From: Pseudomonadota bacterium
Lineage (GTDB): Bacteria; Myxococcota_A; Polyangia; Polyangiales; Polyangiaceae
NCBI GenBank assembly: GCA_023423895.1
Contig: JAFAER010000104.1
Span: 1 to 31,208, forward strand
Reading direction: 5' to 3'
DNA: 31,208 nucleotides
The notes beneath the pieces were generated by a model, which made no database searches, was not told the DNA's origin, and was given only the letters and a program-made list of their open reading frames with translations. The number at the start of each line of letters is the position of its first letter. Position 1 is the stretch's first letter. Of the stretch, positions 1 to 8,224 are shown piece after piece. A program made the translations under genes and the position numbers.

Positions 1-97
1 TGTCCGTGACCATCCAGGGCTCTCCCGAGAGCCCCGGCACCCGTCCGGATCCCTCTCGGATCACGGTGACACAGGCCGTCCGCACGGCGGATCAACC

Positions 98-137
98 GGC
101 AAAAGTAGTTGTCGTCGGCCGGCAAAACTAATTGTCG
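98..137. repeat. Pair of 17-bp imperfect direct repeats
   Basis: Two copies of a ggcaaaa-nta-nttgtcg motif lie at 98-114 and 121-137, 23 bp apart, with mismatches only at two or three central positions. Closely spaced terminal repeats of this kind are known at the ends of some insertion sequences, the IS21 family for example. They could mark the edge of an element lying to the left of the window, but no adjacent transposase is visible here, so the assignment is only a guess. Confidence 0.4.
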
Positions 138-320
138 CTGATCACAAGGACACGCGGGGCGATTCGTGACCGTGATGTCGGCCGCTCCGGGTACGACGGT
201 GCGCGGCGCGCGCGCATCGTGCCGACCGCGACCACGCCTTCGACGGCGATCTTCGGACGGATGGAAGACGACACCATTCAGACGTGGATCGCCGTCCGAG
301 AGAAGCGCTGAAGCAGGCTG

Positions 321-945
321 TCACGAAGCCCTCGCCGGTGGAGCACGTGCGAGGGCGAGCGGACGCATGACGACGGCGGCGCCACATCGGCGGCAGCGCG
401 AGGCGTCGTGGCCCGTGAGCAGGCGAAGGCGCTCGATTCACGACGTCGGCCTTCGACGCCGCGGTGGCCGAGATCCGATCGCTGCGCGCGCCTTCACGAG
501 AAGCTCGGGGCTCGCGTAGAGACCAGCGTGCCGGATCTTGTGAAAGCCGTGAGGGAGGACGTGCTCGACAAAGCGTCGGACCAGGGTGACCGGTGGACGG
601 TGGCGGTCTTGCCGGCCTTGGTTCGGAAGGTCACCGCGGAATCAGTTACGGCGACCAGGCGGCTGTTCGAGAGGCCGACGCGATGGGTGTAGCGGCCGAG
701 GTACTCGAGGAGGTACTGAGCTCTCGCGAAGGAGGGCTTGGCGTAGACGTGCCACGGCAGCTTCGCGATCGATCGTGCGAGACGCGCGAAGCCCTCGGGC
801 TCCTCGAAGTCGGCGACGCGCTCGAAGTGGCCTTAGCGGTAGGCACGGCGCAGCGCTGCGAGCATCTTCGCGCGGAAGACGACGCTCATCGCCTTGACGG
901 GGAAGAAACGCGATGGTCTCGTCCATGGTGCCTCCTTGCGACGCC
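321..945 (-). pseudogene. Decayed IS91-family transposase (C-terminal part)
   Basis: Reading the minus strand from about 945 downwards gives a run of peptides typical of IS91-like (Y2, rolling-circle) transposases. These are RFFPVKAMSVVFRAKMLAAL, then after a stop codon (TAA, near 836-840) in the same region HVYAKPSFARAQYLLEYLGR and YTHRVGLSNSRLVAV, then after a frame change FVEHVLPHGFHKIRHAGLYA, and finally a zinc-ribbon-like tail CRRCGAAVVMRPL ending at a TGA at 321-323. The matching order and spacing identify the family, while the stop and at least two frame changes show it is dead. The N-terminal half with the upstream zinc finger and the HUH motif is not recognisable. It is a relic of transposition at the island's left flank. 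Confidence 0.75.
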
Positions 946-1841
946 GCCGAACCTGGCTGCGTCGAACATCAAGGAGGGCACCACTCACTCGCGCGGAAGG
1001 CGGACCTCGGCCTCTGCAGGCGCGCGAGGCGGCTACGGCGAGCAACAACGGCGCGTAGCCACTTCGTTCGACACTCAGACTGAGTCCCTGGGTGCCACGG
1101 TCTGGCTATGTTGAAGGATCGAAGTCCTTCCACAAAGAGCATCCCGCCCTCGTTCGTTTCGACACACGACCATGTCCCCGTCGTACGGGAACGGCGCGAG
1201 CCGCTCTGGCATCATCCCGCGCGGCGGCTCGTGTGACCGGCGGGCAGCGTGAGGGCTTGGTGTCGTGCGGACGGTTGCTCGTTGTGTTCGCTCCAAGCGA
1301 TCGAGCGCGCGCTGTTGGGCCGCTAGCATCGCGGATGGCCGATGCCATCTGCTCACTCAGCGCATCAGTTCAACAGGGCCGTTCTGCCGAGGCCTACCGA
1401 GCGGCGCGGAGCCGAAACTGGCCATGGGCCCTACTGACCTGACGCAGAACCAGATCCGGCGGCAAACTGACCGCGCCTCCATCCCCATGAAGTTGCGTCC
1501 CGCGCCCGCAATCGCCGAGCACGGTGTCCACGCAGCGCGTGCCGCTCCATCACGATGTGAATCCCGGAGATTCCGACCAAGGGCAATGCCTTCGGAGCAC
1601 CCGCCGCGCGACGCGCCAACGATTCGGCCGTGCACGGTCGAGCTAAAGTCGCCGTCCGAAGCAAGCCCGGCTGCGGTTGCGCTTCGACGGTCGGTGCGAA
1701 CTACATCCAAAATCCTTCGTACTTCTCAGAACGTACAAAACCTCTTGCGGTTGTTCCAGGACGACGACAGCCTCGCGGCGAACATTGGACCCACGCAGCA
1801 CGGATTGGTACGCTGCGGCGGCTCAGTCGGGACGATCCACT
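946..1841. other. Gene-poor stretch upstream of the SIR2 cassette
   Basis: I find no convincing gene in about 0.9 kb. Open frames exist on both strands, but they are arginine/alanine/serine-rich, overlap each other and lack recognisable motifs, as expected by chance in GC-rich DNA. Two small inverted repeats are present: ggctacg/cgtagcc (1029-1035 and 1052-1058) and gaagga/tccttc (1113-1118 and 1125-1130). The promoter of the downstream plus-strand cassette should lie near the right end of this stretch, but no clear -35/-10 pair stands out. The stretch is probably debris of mobile elements. Confidence 0.5.
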
Positions 1842-2075
1842 ATGCTCCGGAAGAAGGACCTCATCCCCGCACTGCGGATGGCGCGCGCTGTCGGCGAACG
1901 CGTCTACGGCCACTTCGACCACGACGCAAACTGCGTGTCGGGGCCGGGAGCATCGTCGACGCCGGCAGCGCCTACTGTAGAGCCCGCTACGGCCGCCCTC
2001 GGGGCCTATCAGCCGTTTGAGGATCCTTTCACGGGAGAAGTCCTTTACCGTCTGGCTTCCTCCGGCAGCAGCTGA
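1842..2075 (+). CDS. Small hypothetical protein (77 aa) heading the SIR2 cassette
   Basis: An ATG-started frame begins MLRKKDLIPALRMARAVGER and ends with a TGA 15 bp before the next gene. The third codon positions are mostly G or C, as in a real gene of this region. The N-terminal third is basic and probably helical, followed by a Pro/Ala/Thr-rich linker and a short segment YQPFEDPFTGEVLYRL. I recognise no family, signal peptide or membrane segment. The frame is the same as that of the 623-aa gene that follows, so it could be either a separate small gene or the original N-terminus of that gene cut off by a nonsense mutation. The ribosome binding site is weak. The longer open frame upstream of this ATG (from 1677) has poor coding character. 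Confidence 0.45.
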   Translation: MLRKKDLIPALRMARAVGERVYGHFDHDANCVSGPGASSTPAAPTVEPATAALGAYQPFEDPFTGEVLYRLASSGSS

Positions 2076-2090
2076 TCCGCGCCCAGGCGC

Positions 2091-3962
2091 ATGTTCAAGC
2101 TCTCCGGGGGAACGCACTTCCTCGTGCTCTGCCGAACATCCGGCAAGCCGCACACCGTCTTCTTAACAGGGCGCTTCGACGACGCGCTTGCCAGATGGCA
2201 GGGCGGTGCGCGCCTTAGCCCCGTCTATGGGGTCAACGGGGCGAAGGCGGTACCGTTCGCGAATGAGGGAACCTGCTGGTTACTGTTTGCTGGCCCGCTC
2301 TTCCCGGGCGACATCGACGTCTCAGGCCTTGACACAGTCTACCTGAGCATTGGCGCGTACAACTTGATCGTCCGATCGGACAGCGACGGCTCGCGGCGCA
2401 AGGCTCGCGAGCTCGCCGAGTCGAACGCGGTGCCCTGGGAGGAGTGGGAGATCGCTGGCGCAAAGCTCAAGAAGATCCGGTTCAGCCCGAACACGGGCGG
2501 AAGGGTCGCCGCCCCTCTTCTGACTCCGATTCCAGGCATATCCGAGGCGCTAACTCCAAGCGCCCGCGAGTACGCGACGCTCGCCGCAAGTGCATACGGA
2601 CGGGCTCTGCCGTACATGAGCACTCTCGCAGACGACATCGCCGCCTTCGACGCAATCTTCCGCGAGACGCTTGCAGACGATGAGCTCGACGAAATCACTC
2701 GTCAGTCGCTACTCGTCAACGCGAACGCCGCACTATCTCGTCACTCGTCGCAAGCTTTTGCCGGAACGTCGCCCATTGCCGAGACGGAGTGTCACTACTT
2801 CACCCACTCATTGCTAGGCATCGGGACGGCTTCCCTGGCGCTCGTTCGCATTCGACGGTTTGTCGAGCGAGTATTCTCGCACGCGCGCATCATTGAGCGG
2901 GTGAGCCTCCTTGAGGTGGCGCCACCACACTCAACAAGCTTGATGAGTTTGTCCAGTCAGGATGAACATTGGGACACCGAGCATCTCTACACGCCTGCGA
3001 TCGAGAAGCACCTCCCCCCTCCTTCAGGCGATGATGCAACAATTCCGTTGATCACGTGTTTCAGCGGTCGAGATGGCTTCCGGAGCACCAAGCTCTCGCT
3101 GAGCGCGCCCCTCGAAGTCATTACCGCTTGCAATACGACGATGTGGACGCCGTTGACGCTGACGCATGAGATCAGCCACACAATCGTCGATGGCGCACTG
3201 GGGCATCTTCTCCCGCGACCGGACGACTCCGCGCGACTCGCCCGTGCGGTAAGTCTGCTCGGTGGGAACGCGAAACCGGCCAATGCTCGGGAAGATCTCG
3301 CACTCCTCCTGTGCCACCACTTGTGCAGCCTAGGCGTGGGTGGAGAACGCAGCGTAACAGCTAGCGATGTCGCAAAGGCTATTAGGGACGGTTGGGCGGA
3401 ACTCAACGAGACGCTCACCCACATCTTTGACTTCCTCTACTTCCACGAAAAGGACGCCGAGCTCTACATTGATGCCATCTGGGCAAGCTGGGGTGTCATC
3501 CCTAACATACAGACGCGTGTACGATCGTACATAATTCGATCACTTTCCGCTTTGCATGCCAACCACCTTCGCATGAAGGACGGCTCGAAGGTTACGGTTG
3601 AACAGACAATTGAATGTATGCGGAAGACACAGTCGAAGCATCCGAACGAGCTGCTCGGGGCTGCTCTCGTCGAACTGGAAGACAAGCGCGAGACCTATCG
3701 AAAGGAGCTCGTAAGTCGCATTCCGCTAGTAAAGGTCGTGCGCGCATACCTCTACCAACCCCAGATCGCGCAGGCGCTCCGGGCGGAAGACACGCTTTCG
3801 GGTGGCGACCACGCCGGATACCCACACACGGCTCTCGAGTTCGACTCGACACGCATCACGAACCCCCTTCGCTTCCTGTCCGCTTTTGCACGAGACGCGA
3901 AGCCGAGCGCGTTGCGCTCAGCATGGCTGCTATTTCAACTCGCGTACGGAGAAGGCGAGTGA
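2091..3962 (+). CDS. Putative HExxH metalloprotease-like protein of a SIR2 cassette
   Basis: This 623-aa soluble protein has no signal peptide and no obvious transmembrane helix. Residues 1-130 read as a beta-rich N-terminal domain with many hydrophobic strands. The centre carries WTPLTLTHEISHTIVDGALG, in which H359-E360-x-x-H363 matches the HExxH zinc-binding/catalytic motif. A glutamate-rich helix around GWAELNETLTHIFDFLYF (E437, E440, H443) could give the third ligand, as in gluzincins. The rest is helical and ends in a helical C-terminus. I recognise no named family. The start at 2091 has only AGG three bases upstream as a ribosome binding site, and an in-frame stop precedes it. The stop overlaps the GTG of the next gene by four bases, so the two are translationally coupled. 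Protease activity is inferred from one motif. Confidence 0.75.
   Translation: MFKLSGGTHFLVLCRTSGKPHTVFLTGRFDDALARWQGGARLSPVYGVNGAKAVPFANEGTCWLLFAGPLFPGDIDVSGLDTVYLSIGAYNLIVRSDSDGSRRKARELAESNAVPWEEWEIAGAKLKKIRFSPNTGGRVAAPLLTPIPGISEALTPSAREYATLAASAYGRALPYMSTLADDIAAFDAIFRETLADDELDEITRQSLLVNANAALSRHSSQAFAGTSPIAETECHYFTHSLLGIGTASLALVRIRRFVERVFSHARIIERVSLLEVAPPHSTSLMSLSSQDEHWDTEHLYTPAIEKHLPPPSGDDATIPLITCFSGRDGFRSTKLSLSAPLEVITACNTTMWTPLTLTHEISHTIVDGALGHLLPRPDDSARLARAVSLLGGNAKPANAREDLALLLCHHLCSLGVGGERSVTASDVAKAIRDGWAELNETLTHIFDFLYFHEKDAELYIDAIWASWGVIPNIQTRVRSYIIRSLSALHANHLRMKDGSKVTVEQTIECMRKTQSKHPNELLGAALVELEDKRETYRKELVSRIPLVKVVRAYLYQPQIAQALRAEDTLSGGDHAGYPHTALEFDSTRITNPLRFLSAFARDAKPSALRSAWLLFQLAYGEGE
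3165..3179 (+). other. HEISH (HExxH) zinc-protease-like motif
   Basis: Codons 359-363 of the 623-aa protein read His-Glu-Ile-Ser-His, preceded by LTLT and followed by TIVDGAL, so the motif sits in a hydrophobic, helix-compatible context as in true metallopeptidases. A chance HExxH in a 600-aa protein is not negligible, so the context, not the motif alone, supports it. Confidence 0.55.
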
Positions 3963-4630
3963 GTGGCGAAGCCTGGCCCTCGCGCTTGTTCTCCGGGAAC
4001 CTCTACGCTCCGCGTTGGCGCGAAACGATTCCCGTCGCGTGGGCGACGTTGCCAGGCGTTACACTCGTTGCCGAGTCCGCTGGATGGATATCGCTCGAGT
4101 TTCGTTCGCAACGGCCGCTGCAGGGCGAACCCGCAGGGTCTGGTGACACGTACCGATATCATGCATTGGTCCGCCGGAGCGGACCGCGCTTCCTTCTTGC
4201 TTGCGACGCGCAGAATGCCGTGTACGAGATTTTGCGCCTGACTGGGCTGAGTGCGCGTGTATTCAGCCCGGTCATCGACGTCGCGCGACTCGTGAGAGAG
4301 CTTGCGGCCACACCGGAGTTCTATGCTCTCGGCGCCGTATTTGCGCGTGTCGAAGGGTATGGTCGATCGTTCAAGTCTATCGTCATGTATGGGTCCGACC
4401 TGGCGGACGCTCGCTTGTTTCGTGACGTGCTTCCGCGCACCAACCCCTATCGTGCCAGTCTTCGCGGTCTGCGAACCAAGGAGGACATCATCTCGGTCGG
4501 GGCGCGCGGAGAGATTTCCTTCCATTGTCGCGGCATACAAGGCTTGTTAGAGATCGACGCAGCGCTCCGATATCTATCGGGTCATCAGTATGTCAATTGG
4601 AGCGTCGATTCGCCACTTGAGGGGTCGTAG
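3959..4630 (+). CDS. Hypothetical protein (223 aa) between protease-like gene and SIR2
   Basis: The start is placed at a GTG (3959) that overlaps the upstream TGA by four bases (GTGA), with a GA-rich ribosome binding site (gagaaggcga) just upstream. The same frame is open further upstream, but there it lies inside the 623-aa gene. The protein begins VSGEAWPSRLFSGN, is of mixed alpha/beta character, and has hydrophobic segments around residues 75-90 (GPRFLLACDAQNAVYEILRL) and 118-133 (PEFYALGAVFARVEGY). I see no catalytic motif and no membrane segment, and I do not recognise a family. Its stop (TAG) directly abuts the ATG of the SIR2 gene. Tight coupling on both sides suggests an obligatory partner, perhaps an adaptor or regulator of the SIR2 effector. 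Confidence 0.8.
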   Translation: MSGEAWPSRLFSGNLYAPRWRETIPVAWATLPGVTLVAESAGWISLEFRSQRPLQGEPAGSGDTYRYHALVRRSGPRFLLACDAQNAVYEILRLTGLSARVFSPVIDVARLVRELAATPEFYALGAVFARVEGYGRSFKSIVMYGSDLADARLFRDVLPRTNPYRASLRGLRTKEDIISVGARGEISFHCRGIQGLLEIDAALRYLSGHQYVNWSVDSPLEGS

Positions 4631-5548
4631 ATGAGCATCGCCAGTGTAAGCAGGATGGGAGAGAGTGCGGCATGGGAAGATCCGGATAGCCTGAGCGACT
4701 TTCTCGCCAACCAACTTCTTCGCGGAACACTCACCATTGTGCTGGGCGCTGGCGCCTCCTTTGGTTTCGGTCTTCCGAGTTGGACCAAATTGGTTCAGAA
4801 TCTTGCCGGCGCTGTCGGGCAGAAGCTGCCGGAGAATCTGCGCGAAGAGTTTGCCGCTGAAGAACTCCTGACTTCGAACTTCCGCGGCGACCGCATGAAG
4901 TTCGCGGAAGCCATCCGCGTCGAGCTGTTCAAGAATTTCGACCGCTCACTCGAGGCCCTTCAGCGCAACAGACTACTTGCCGCAGTCGGCGCTTTGACGA
5001 TGGCCTCAAGCCGAGGAAGCGTCTCTCAAGTAGTCAACTTCAATTTCGACGACGTCCTTGAGCTCTACTTGACTTACTACGGGCACGACGTTGTGTCGAT
5101 TGACATGGCGCCAGAGTGGCGCGTTCGCGCCGACGTCCGGATACACCATCCGCATGGGATCTTGCCAAGTGACCTTGCAAAGCCGATTCGTAGACCGATT
5201 GTATTCACGCAGCGTGACTACGACGAAGTCGTTGGTAACACGAAAGACTCATGGCGGAATGTGTTGCTGGACGCCCTGTCGTCGCACACCTGCATATTTA
5301 TCGGACTATCCGGAAAGGACACGAATCTAACGAGCATCATGCACGACGTGCAGAAGACGCATGTGGCCACGCGGAGCCAGCAGTGTTTCTGGGGTGTCCG
5401 CTTCGCCGTCGAGGGTGAGGAACTTGAGAGGCTTTGGATGACCCGCGGCGTCTTCGTCCGAACAATGAAGACCTACGATGAACTGCCCGGCATACTCTTC
5501 GACGTCTGTCAGCGTGCCGCCAGGACCCGCCGATCGCATATTGCGTAG
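4631..5548 (+). CDS. SIR2-family NAD-binding protein (defence-associated type)
   Basis: This 305-aa protein carries the hallmarks of the SIR2-like Rossmann fold seen in bacterial defence effectors. LTIVLGAGASFGFGLPSWTK (GAGAS at 39-43) is the dinucleotide-binding loop. VVNFNFDDVLE (N138, D140) is the nucleobase pocket motif. IHHPHGIL (H175) is in the position of the catalytic histidine. CIFIGLSGKDTNL (about 221-233) is the late glycine/Asp-rich loop. Defence SIR2 proteins hydrolyse NAD+ rather than deacylate proteins, and this is the likely reaction here by family. There is no separate sensor domain in the chain, so sensing may be done by the two upstream gene products. The ATG follows the preceding stop without a gap, with a GAGGGG ribosome binding site overlapping the end of the upstream gene. 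Confidence 0.9.
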   Translation: MSIASVSRMGESAAWEDPDSLSDFLANQLLRGTLTIVLGAGASFGFGLPSWTKLVQNLAGAVGQKLPENLREEFAAEELLTSNFRGDRMKFAEAIRVELFKNFDRSLEALQRNRLLAAVGALTMASSRGSVSQVVNFNFDDVLELYLTYYGHDVVSIDMAPEWRVRADVRIHHPHGILPSDLAKPIRRPIVFTQRDYDEVVGNTKDSWRNVLLDALSSHTCIFIGLSGKDTNLTSIMHDVQKTHVATRSQQCFWGVRFAVEGEELERLWMTRGVFVRTMKTYDELPGILFDVCQRAARTRRSHIA

Positions 5549-5707
5549 TTCTTTTGAGATGTTCTGTACCGGAGCCGATGCGCGTCGGTGCGAGATATTC
5601 AGGAAGGTTGTAGGCGCGCTTGACGTGGCCCGTCCATCTCTGTTCGAGAGACGCTCCCTCCGAGAACAAGCCTCGGTCGACGTTTTGCCCAATCGGCTCC
5701 CGAGAGG
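5549..5707. other. Convergent intergenic region between SIR2 and brxHI
   Basis: This is 159 bp between two converging genes. A weak hairpin can be drawn at ccga-tgcgcg-tcgg (near 5577-5590), but there is no T-tract on either side, so no classic intrinsic terminator is visible. Any termination here would probably be Rho-dependent or through convergence. Confidence 0.35.
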
Positions 5708-8224
5708 CTACTTCACCGGTGCCGCGACGAACTCGACTTCGTCGCGGAGGCAACGAACGGCGGCTTTATAGAGGCCAAGCGCCTCTTCGTGGTGCTCATC
5801 ACCATCCTGGGGACCTGCGTCCAGACCACGCCAGCCGCGGACGACGGCGAAGAACCCGACGAGCAGCTCGACCGCACTTCCCTCCCAACGCCGGTGTTCT
5901 CGGTAACCGCGGCGAAGGTCTTCAGCTACCTCGAACGCCTCACGGCCGAGATGCTGCTCCGCGACCGCGTCCCCGTTGACCATGTGGGCGAGGACGTTGA
6001 GCTCGTGGACCGAAAGTCGAGCTGGAAGCTCCGTCCAGCGCCCCTGCAGAGCGGGCGCGATGCGCTCGGGGACATCACCGGGATTCCGAAGCTCGATGAC
6101 CGGGCGGGCGGACTTGGCCGGCGTGCCTCCGAGCCACGTGACCGTTCCTGCCACATCGAGCAAGTAGTTCTCGATCACCTCCAACGCAAACACCTCGGGG
6201 AGGCAGTCCTGGAATTTCGAGAGGCGGTAACCCGGCAGCCTCGCGAGCACGGCCCGGCGAACGTCCGGCGAACCCCAGAACTCCGCCGATGCCATCTTCC
6301 CGATGGCCGCGCGCACGCTCTCGTGGCCGACGCCGTCGCCCTCGATGCGGAGTTGGAAATTGTCCGCGACGACCTTCCAGCCTTCGGTGACCTCGAAGCC
6401 GTACTTGAGCGTGTGGTTGATCCGCCCTCCCGCGAAGGTCCACCAGCGGGCGACGCTTCCGTCAATCTGCACGGCATGGCCGGAGCGTCGAAGGAGGTCC
6501 CCAAGATCGGCCCGCTTCTCCTCGATATGCTTGGCGCCGCGCTCGTCCACGTACGGGTACCGCACGGTGTCGGTGAGGACCTTCTTCATCCGCTGGCACA
6601 GCTCGAAGCCGAGGTGCTGAGGGACGAAGCCGCCCCAGCTCGGCTTCACGCCGCCCGGGGCCTCGCGGACGACGACGACGCGATCGTCGTGGCTCACGCG
6701 CTCGACCGTCCACGCCCGACCGCCGAGGAGAAACGAGCTCATTTGCTCGACGAGGCGGTCCACGAAATCCTGCTCGAGCGAGCCGAGGTCACGCCCGGCC
6801 GCAGTGACGACCCGGTACAAGACCGGCGACGAGAAGACGGCGTAGAGCTCGAGGAAGTTCTTCTTCCCGTACACCTTCTCGGCCTTCTGCCCCATCGAGA
6901 GCAGGCCGCCCGACTCGTACAGGAAGTCCTCGCGCTTCATGTGCTCGACGCACTGGTCGAACTCTGACCGCGTGACTAGCCGGAAGTCCGGCACCTTCAC
7001 GAGGTGCTCCCAGCACCGCTCCGCGCTGATCGCCCCCCACTGGAGCGTCATCGCGAGGAGCTGGTGGACCAGAACAGGCCAGCATCGGCCCTGATTGGCC
7101 ACGCGCTCGACCCAACCCTCGCGCGCGAGCTCAATGAGGGCGACGGCCTGGAGGGTCGCCTCCGGGTCCTCGCAGAGAAACGTCGTGTTCGCCGTCGTGC
7201 CCGCGCGTCGGCCTGTTCGCCCCATGCGCTGCATGAACGACGACACCGTGCTCGGCGCGTTCGCCTGGAAGACAAGGTCGAGATCGCCAACGTCGATCCC
7301 CAGCTCCAGGGTGGACGTGCACACAATGCAGGCGTTCGTCCCGTGGGCGAACCGCTCTTCCGCGGCTCGTCGCTCGTCGAGGGACACCGAGCTGTGATGA
7401 ACGAAGACGTCGATGGATCGCCCGCGCATCCGCTCGGCGACGCTCTCGGTTAGCGCCCTCGACTGGCAGAAGAAGAGGCTCTTCTTCCCTGAAGCCCGGG
7501 CAGCCGCCTCGCCCGAAAGGCTCGCGATGCTGTCGTAGAGCCCGATGTGAAGGTCTCGCTTCGCCGGGACCTTCGGCGGGTCGACGACCACGCCGTCACG
7601 CTGAGACGAGCCCCTGAGCCACGCGAGGATCTGGTCGGGGTTGCCAACCGTCGCAGAGAGCCCGATGCGCTGAACGTCGTTGCGGCTGACCGGAGCCAGG
7701 CGCTCGATGACCGACATCAAGTGAGCGCCGCGGTCCGTTCCGGCGAGCGCATGCACCTCGTCGATCACGATCATGCGCAGATCTTTGAACAGCTTCTGCA
7801 CGGGGGATCGCGACGAGACGAGCATGACCTCGAGCGACTCCGGGGTCGTCATGAGGATTTCGGCGGGTTCGCGCACGAACTTCTTCTTCGCTACGTCCCC
7901 AACGTCGCCGTGCCATACGAAGCGACGGAGGCCAACCATCTCGGCATACGAGCCGAGTCGGGCCTCCTGGTTGTTCAGGAGAGCCTTGATGGGTGCGATG
8001 TAGATGACGCCCACACCGTCTGGCTCGCGCTCCACGAGGTTCGCGAGAGCCGGAAACATCGAGGCCTCCGTCTTCCCACCGGCCGTGGGGGCGAGGACGA
8101 CGGCGTTCTTGCCGTCGAGGATTGCCTCGCCAGCAAGCTCCTGCACGGGCCGGAGAGAGGTCCAGCCAAGACGCGAGACGATCGCCTCCTGGAGCCGGGC
8201 TGGGAACCGCGCGAACGCCGTCAT
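5708..8224 (-). CDS. brxHI: BrxHI, Lhr-like DEAD/DEAH-box helicase of BREX
   Basis: This 838-aa superfamily 2 helicase lies at the end of the BREX operon. The motifs are all intact: PVQ at 26-28 (Q-motif-like), Walker A APTAGGKT (45-52), DEVH (155-158), SAT (190-192), TSTLELGIDVG (about 303-313) and QRMGRTGR (332-339). About 500 residues follow, including the C-terminal region typical of Lhr-type helicases. BrxHI is the helicase of BREX types 2 and 6, where its role is not settled. It is thought to remodel or translocate on nucleic acid. The open frame runs further upstream, but the ATG at 8224 overlaps the preceding TGA as ATGA and starts the conserved part directly (MTAFARFPARLQEAI), so I use it. 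Confidence 0.9.
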   Translation of the reverse strand: MTAFARFPARLQEAIVSRLGWTSLRPVQELAGEAILDGKNAVVLAPTAGGKTEASMFPALANLVEREPDGVGVIYIAPIKALLNNQEARLGSYAEMVGLRRFVWHGDVGDVAKKKFVREPAEILMTTPESLEVMLVSSRSPVQKLFKDLRMIVIDEVHALAGTDRGAHLMSVIERLAPVSRNDVQRIGLSATVGNPDQILAWLRGSSQRDGVVVDPPKVPAKRDLHIGLYDSIASLSGEAAARASGKKSLFFCQSRALTESVAERMRGRSIDVFVHHSSVSLDERRAAEERFAHGTNACIVCTSTLELGIDVGDLDLVFQANAPSTVSSFMQRMGRTGRRAGTTANTTFLCEDPEATLQAVALIELAREGWVERVANQGRCWPVLVHQLLAMTLQWGAISAERCWEHLVKVPDFRLVTRSEFDQCVEHMKREDFLYESGGLLSMGQKAEKVYGKKNFLELYAVFSSPVLYRVVTAAGRDLGSLEQDFVDRLVEQMSSFLLGGRAWTVERVSHDDRVVVVREAPGGVKPSWGGFVPQHLGFELCQRMKKVLTDTVRYPYVDERGAKHIEEKRADLGDLLRRSGHAVQIDGSVARWWTFAGGRINHTLKYGFEVTEGWKVVADNFQLRIEGDGVGHESVRAAIGKMASAEFWGSPDVRRAVLARLPGYRLSKFQDCLPEVFALEVIENYLLDVAGTVTWLGGTPAKSARPVIELRNPGDVPERIAPALQGRWTELPARLSVHELNVLAHMVNGDAVAEQHLGREAFEVAEDLRRGYREHRRWEGSAVELLVGFFAVVRGWRGLDAGPQDGDEHHEEALGLYKAAVRCLRDEVEFVAAPVK

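Noticed and set aside
1357..1710. Minus-strand open frame (117 aa) in the left flank
   Set aside because: No recognisable motif, overlapping alternative frames on both strands, no ribosome binding site. Could be a mobile-element fragment but not supportable.
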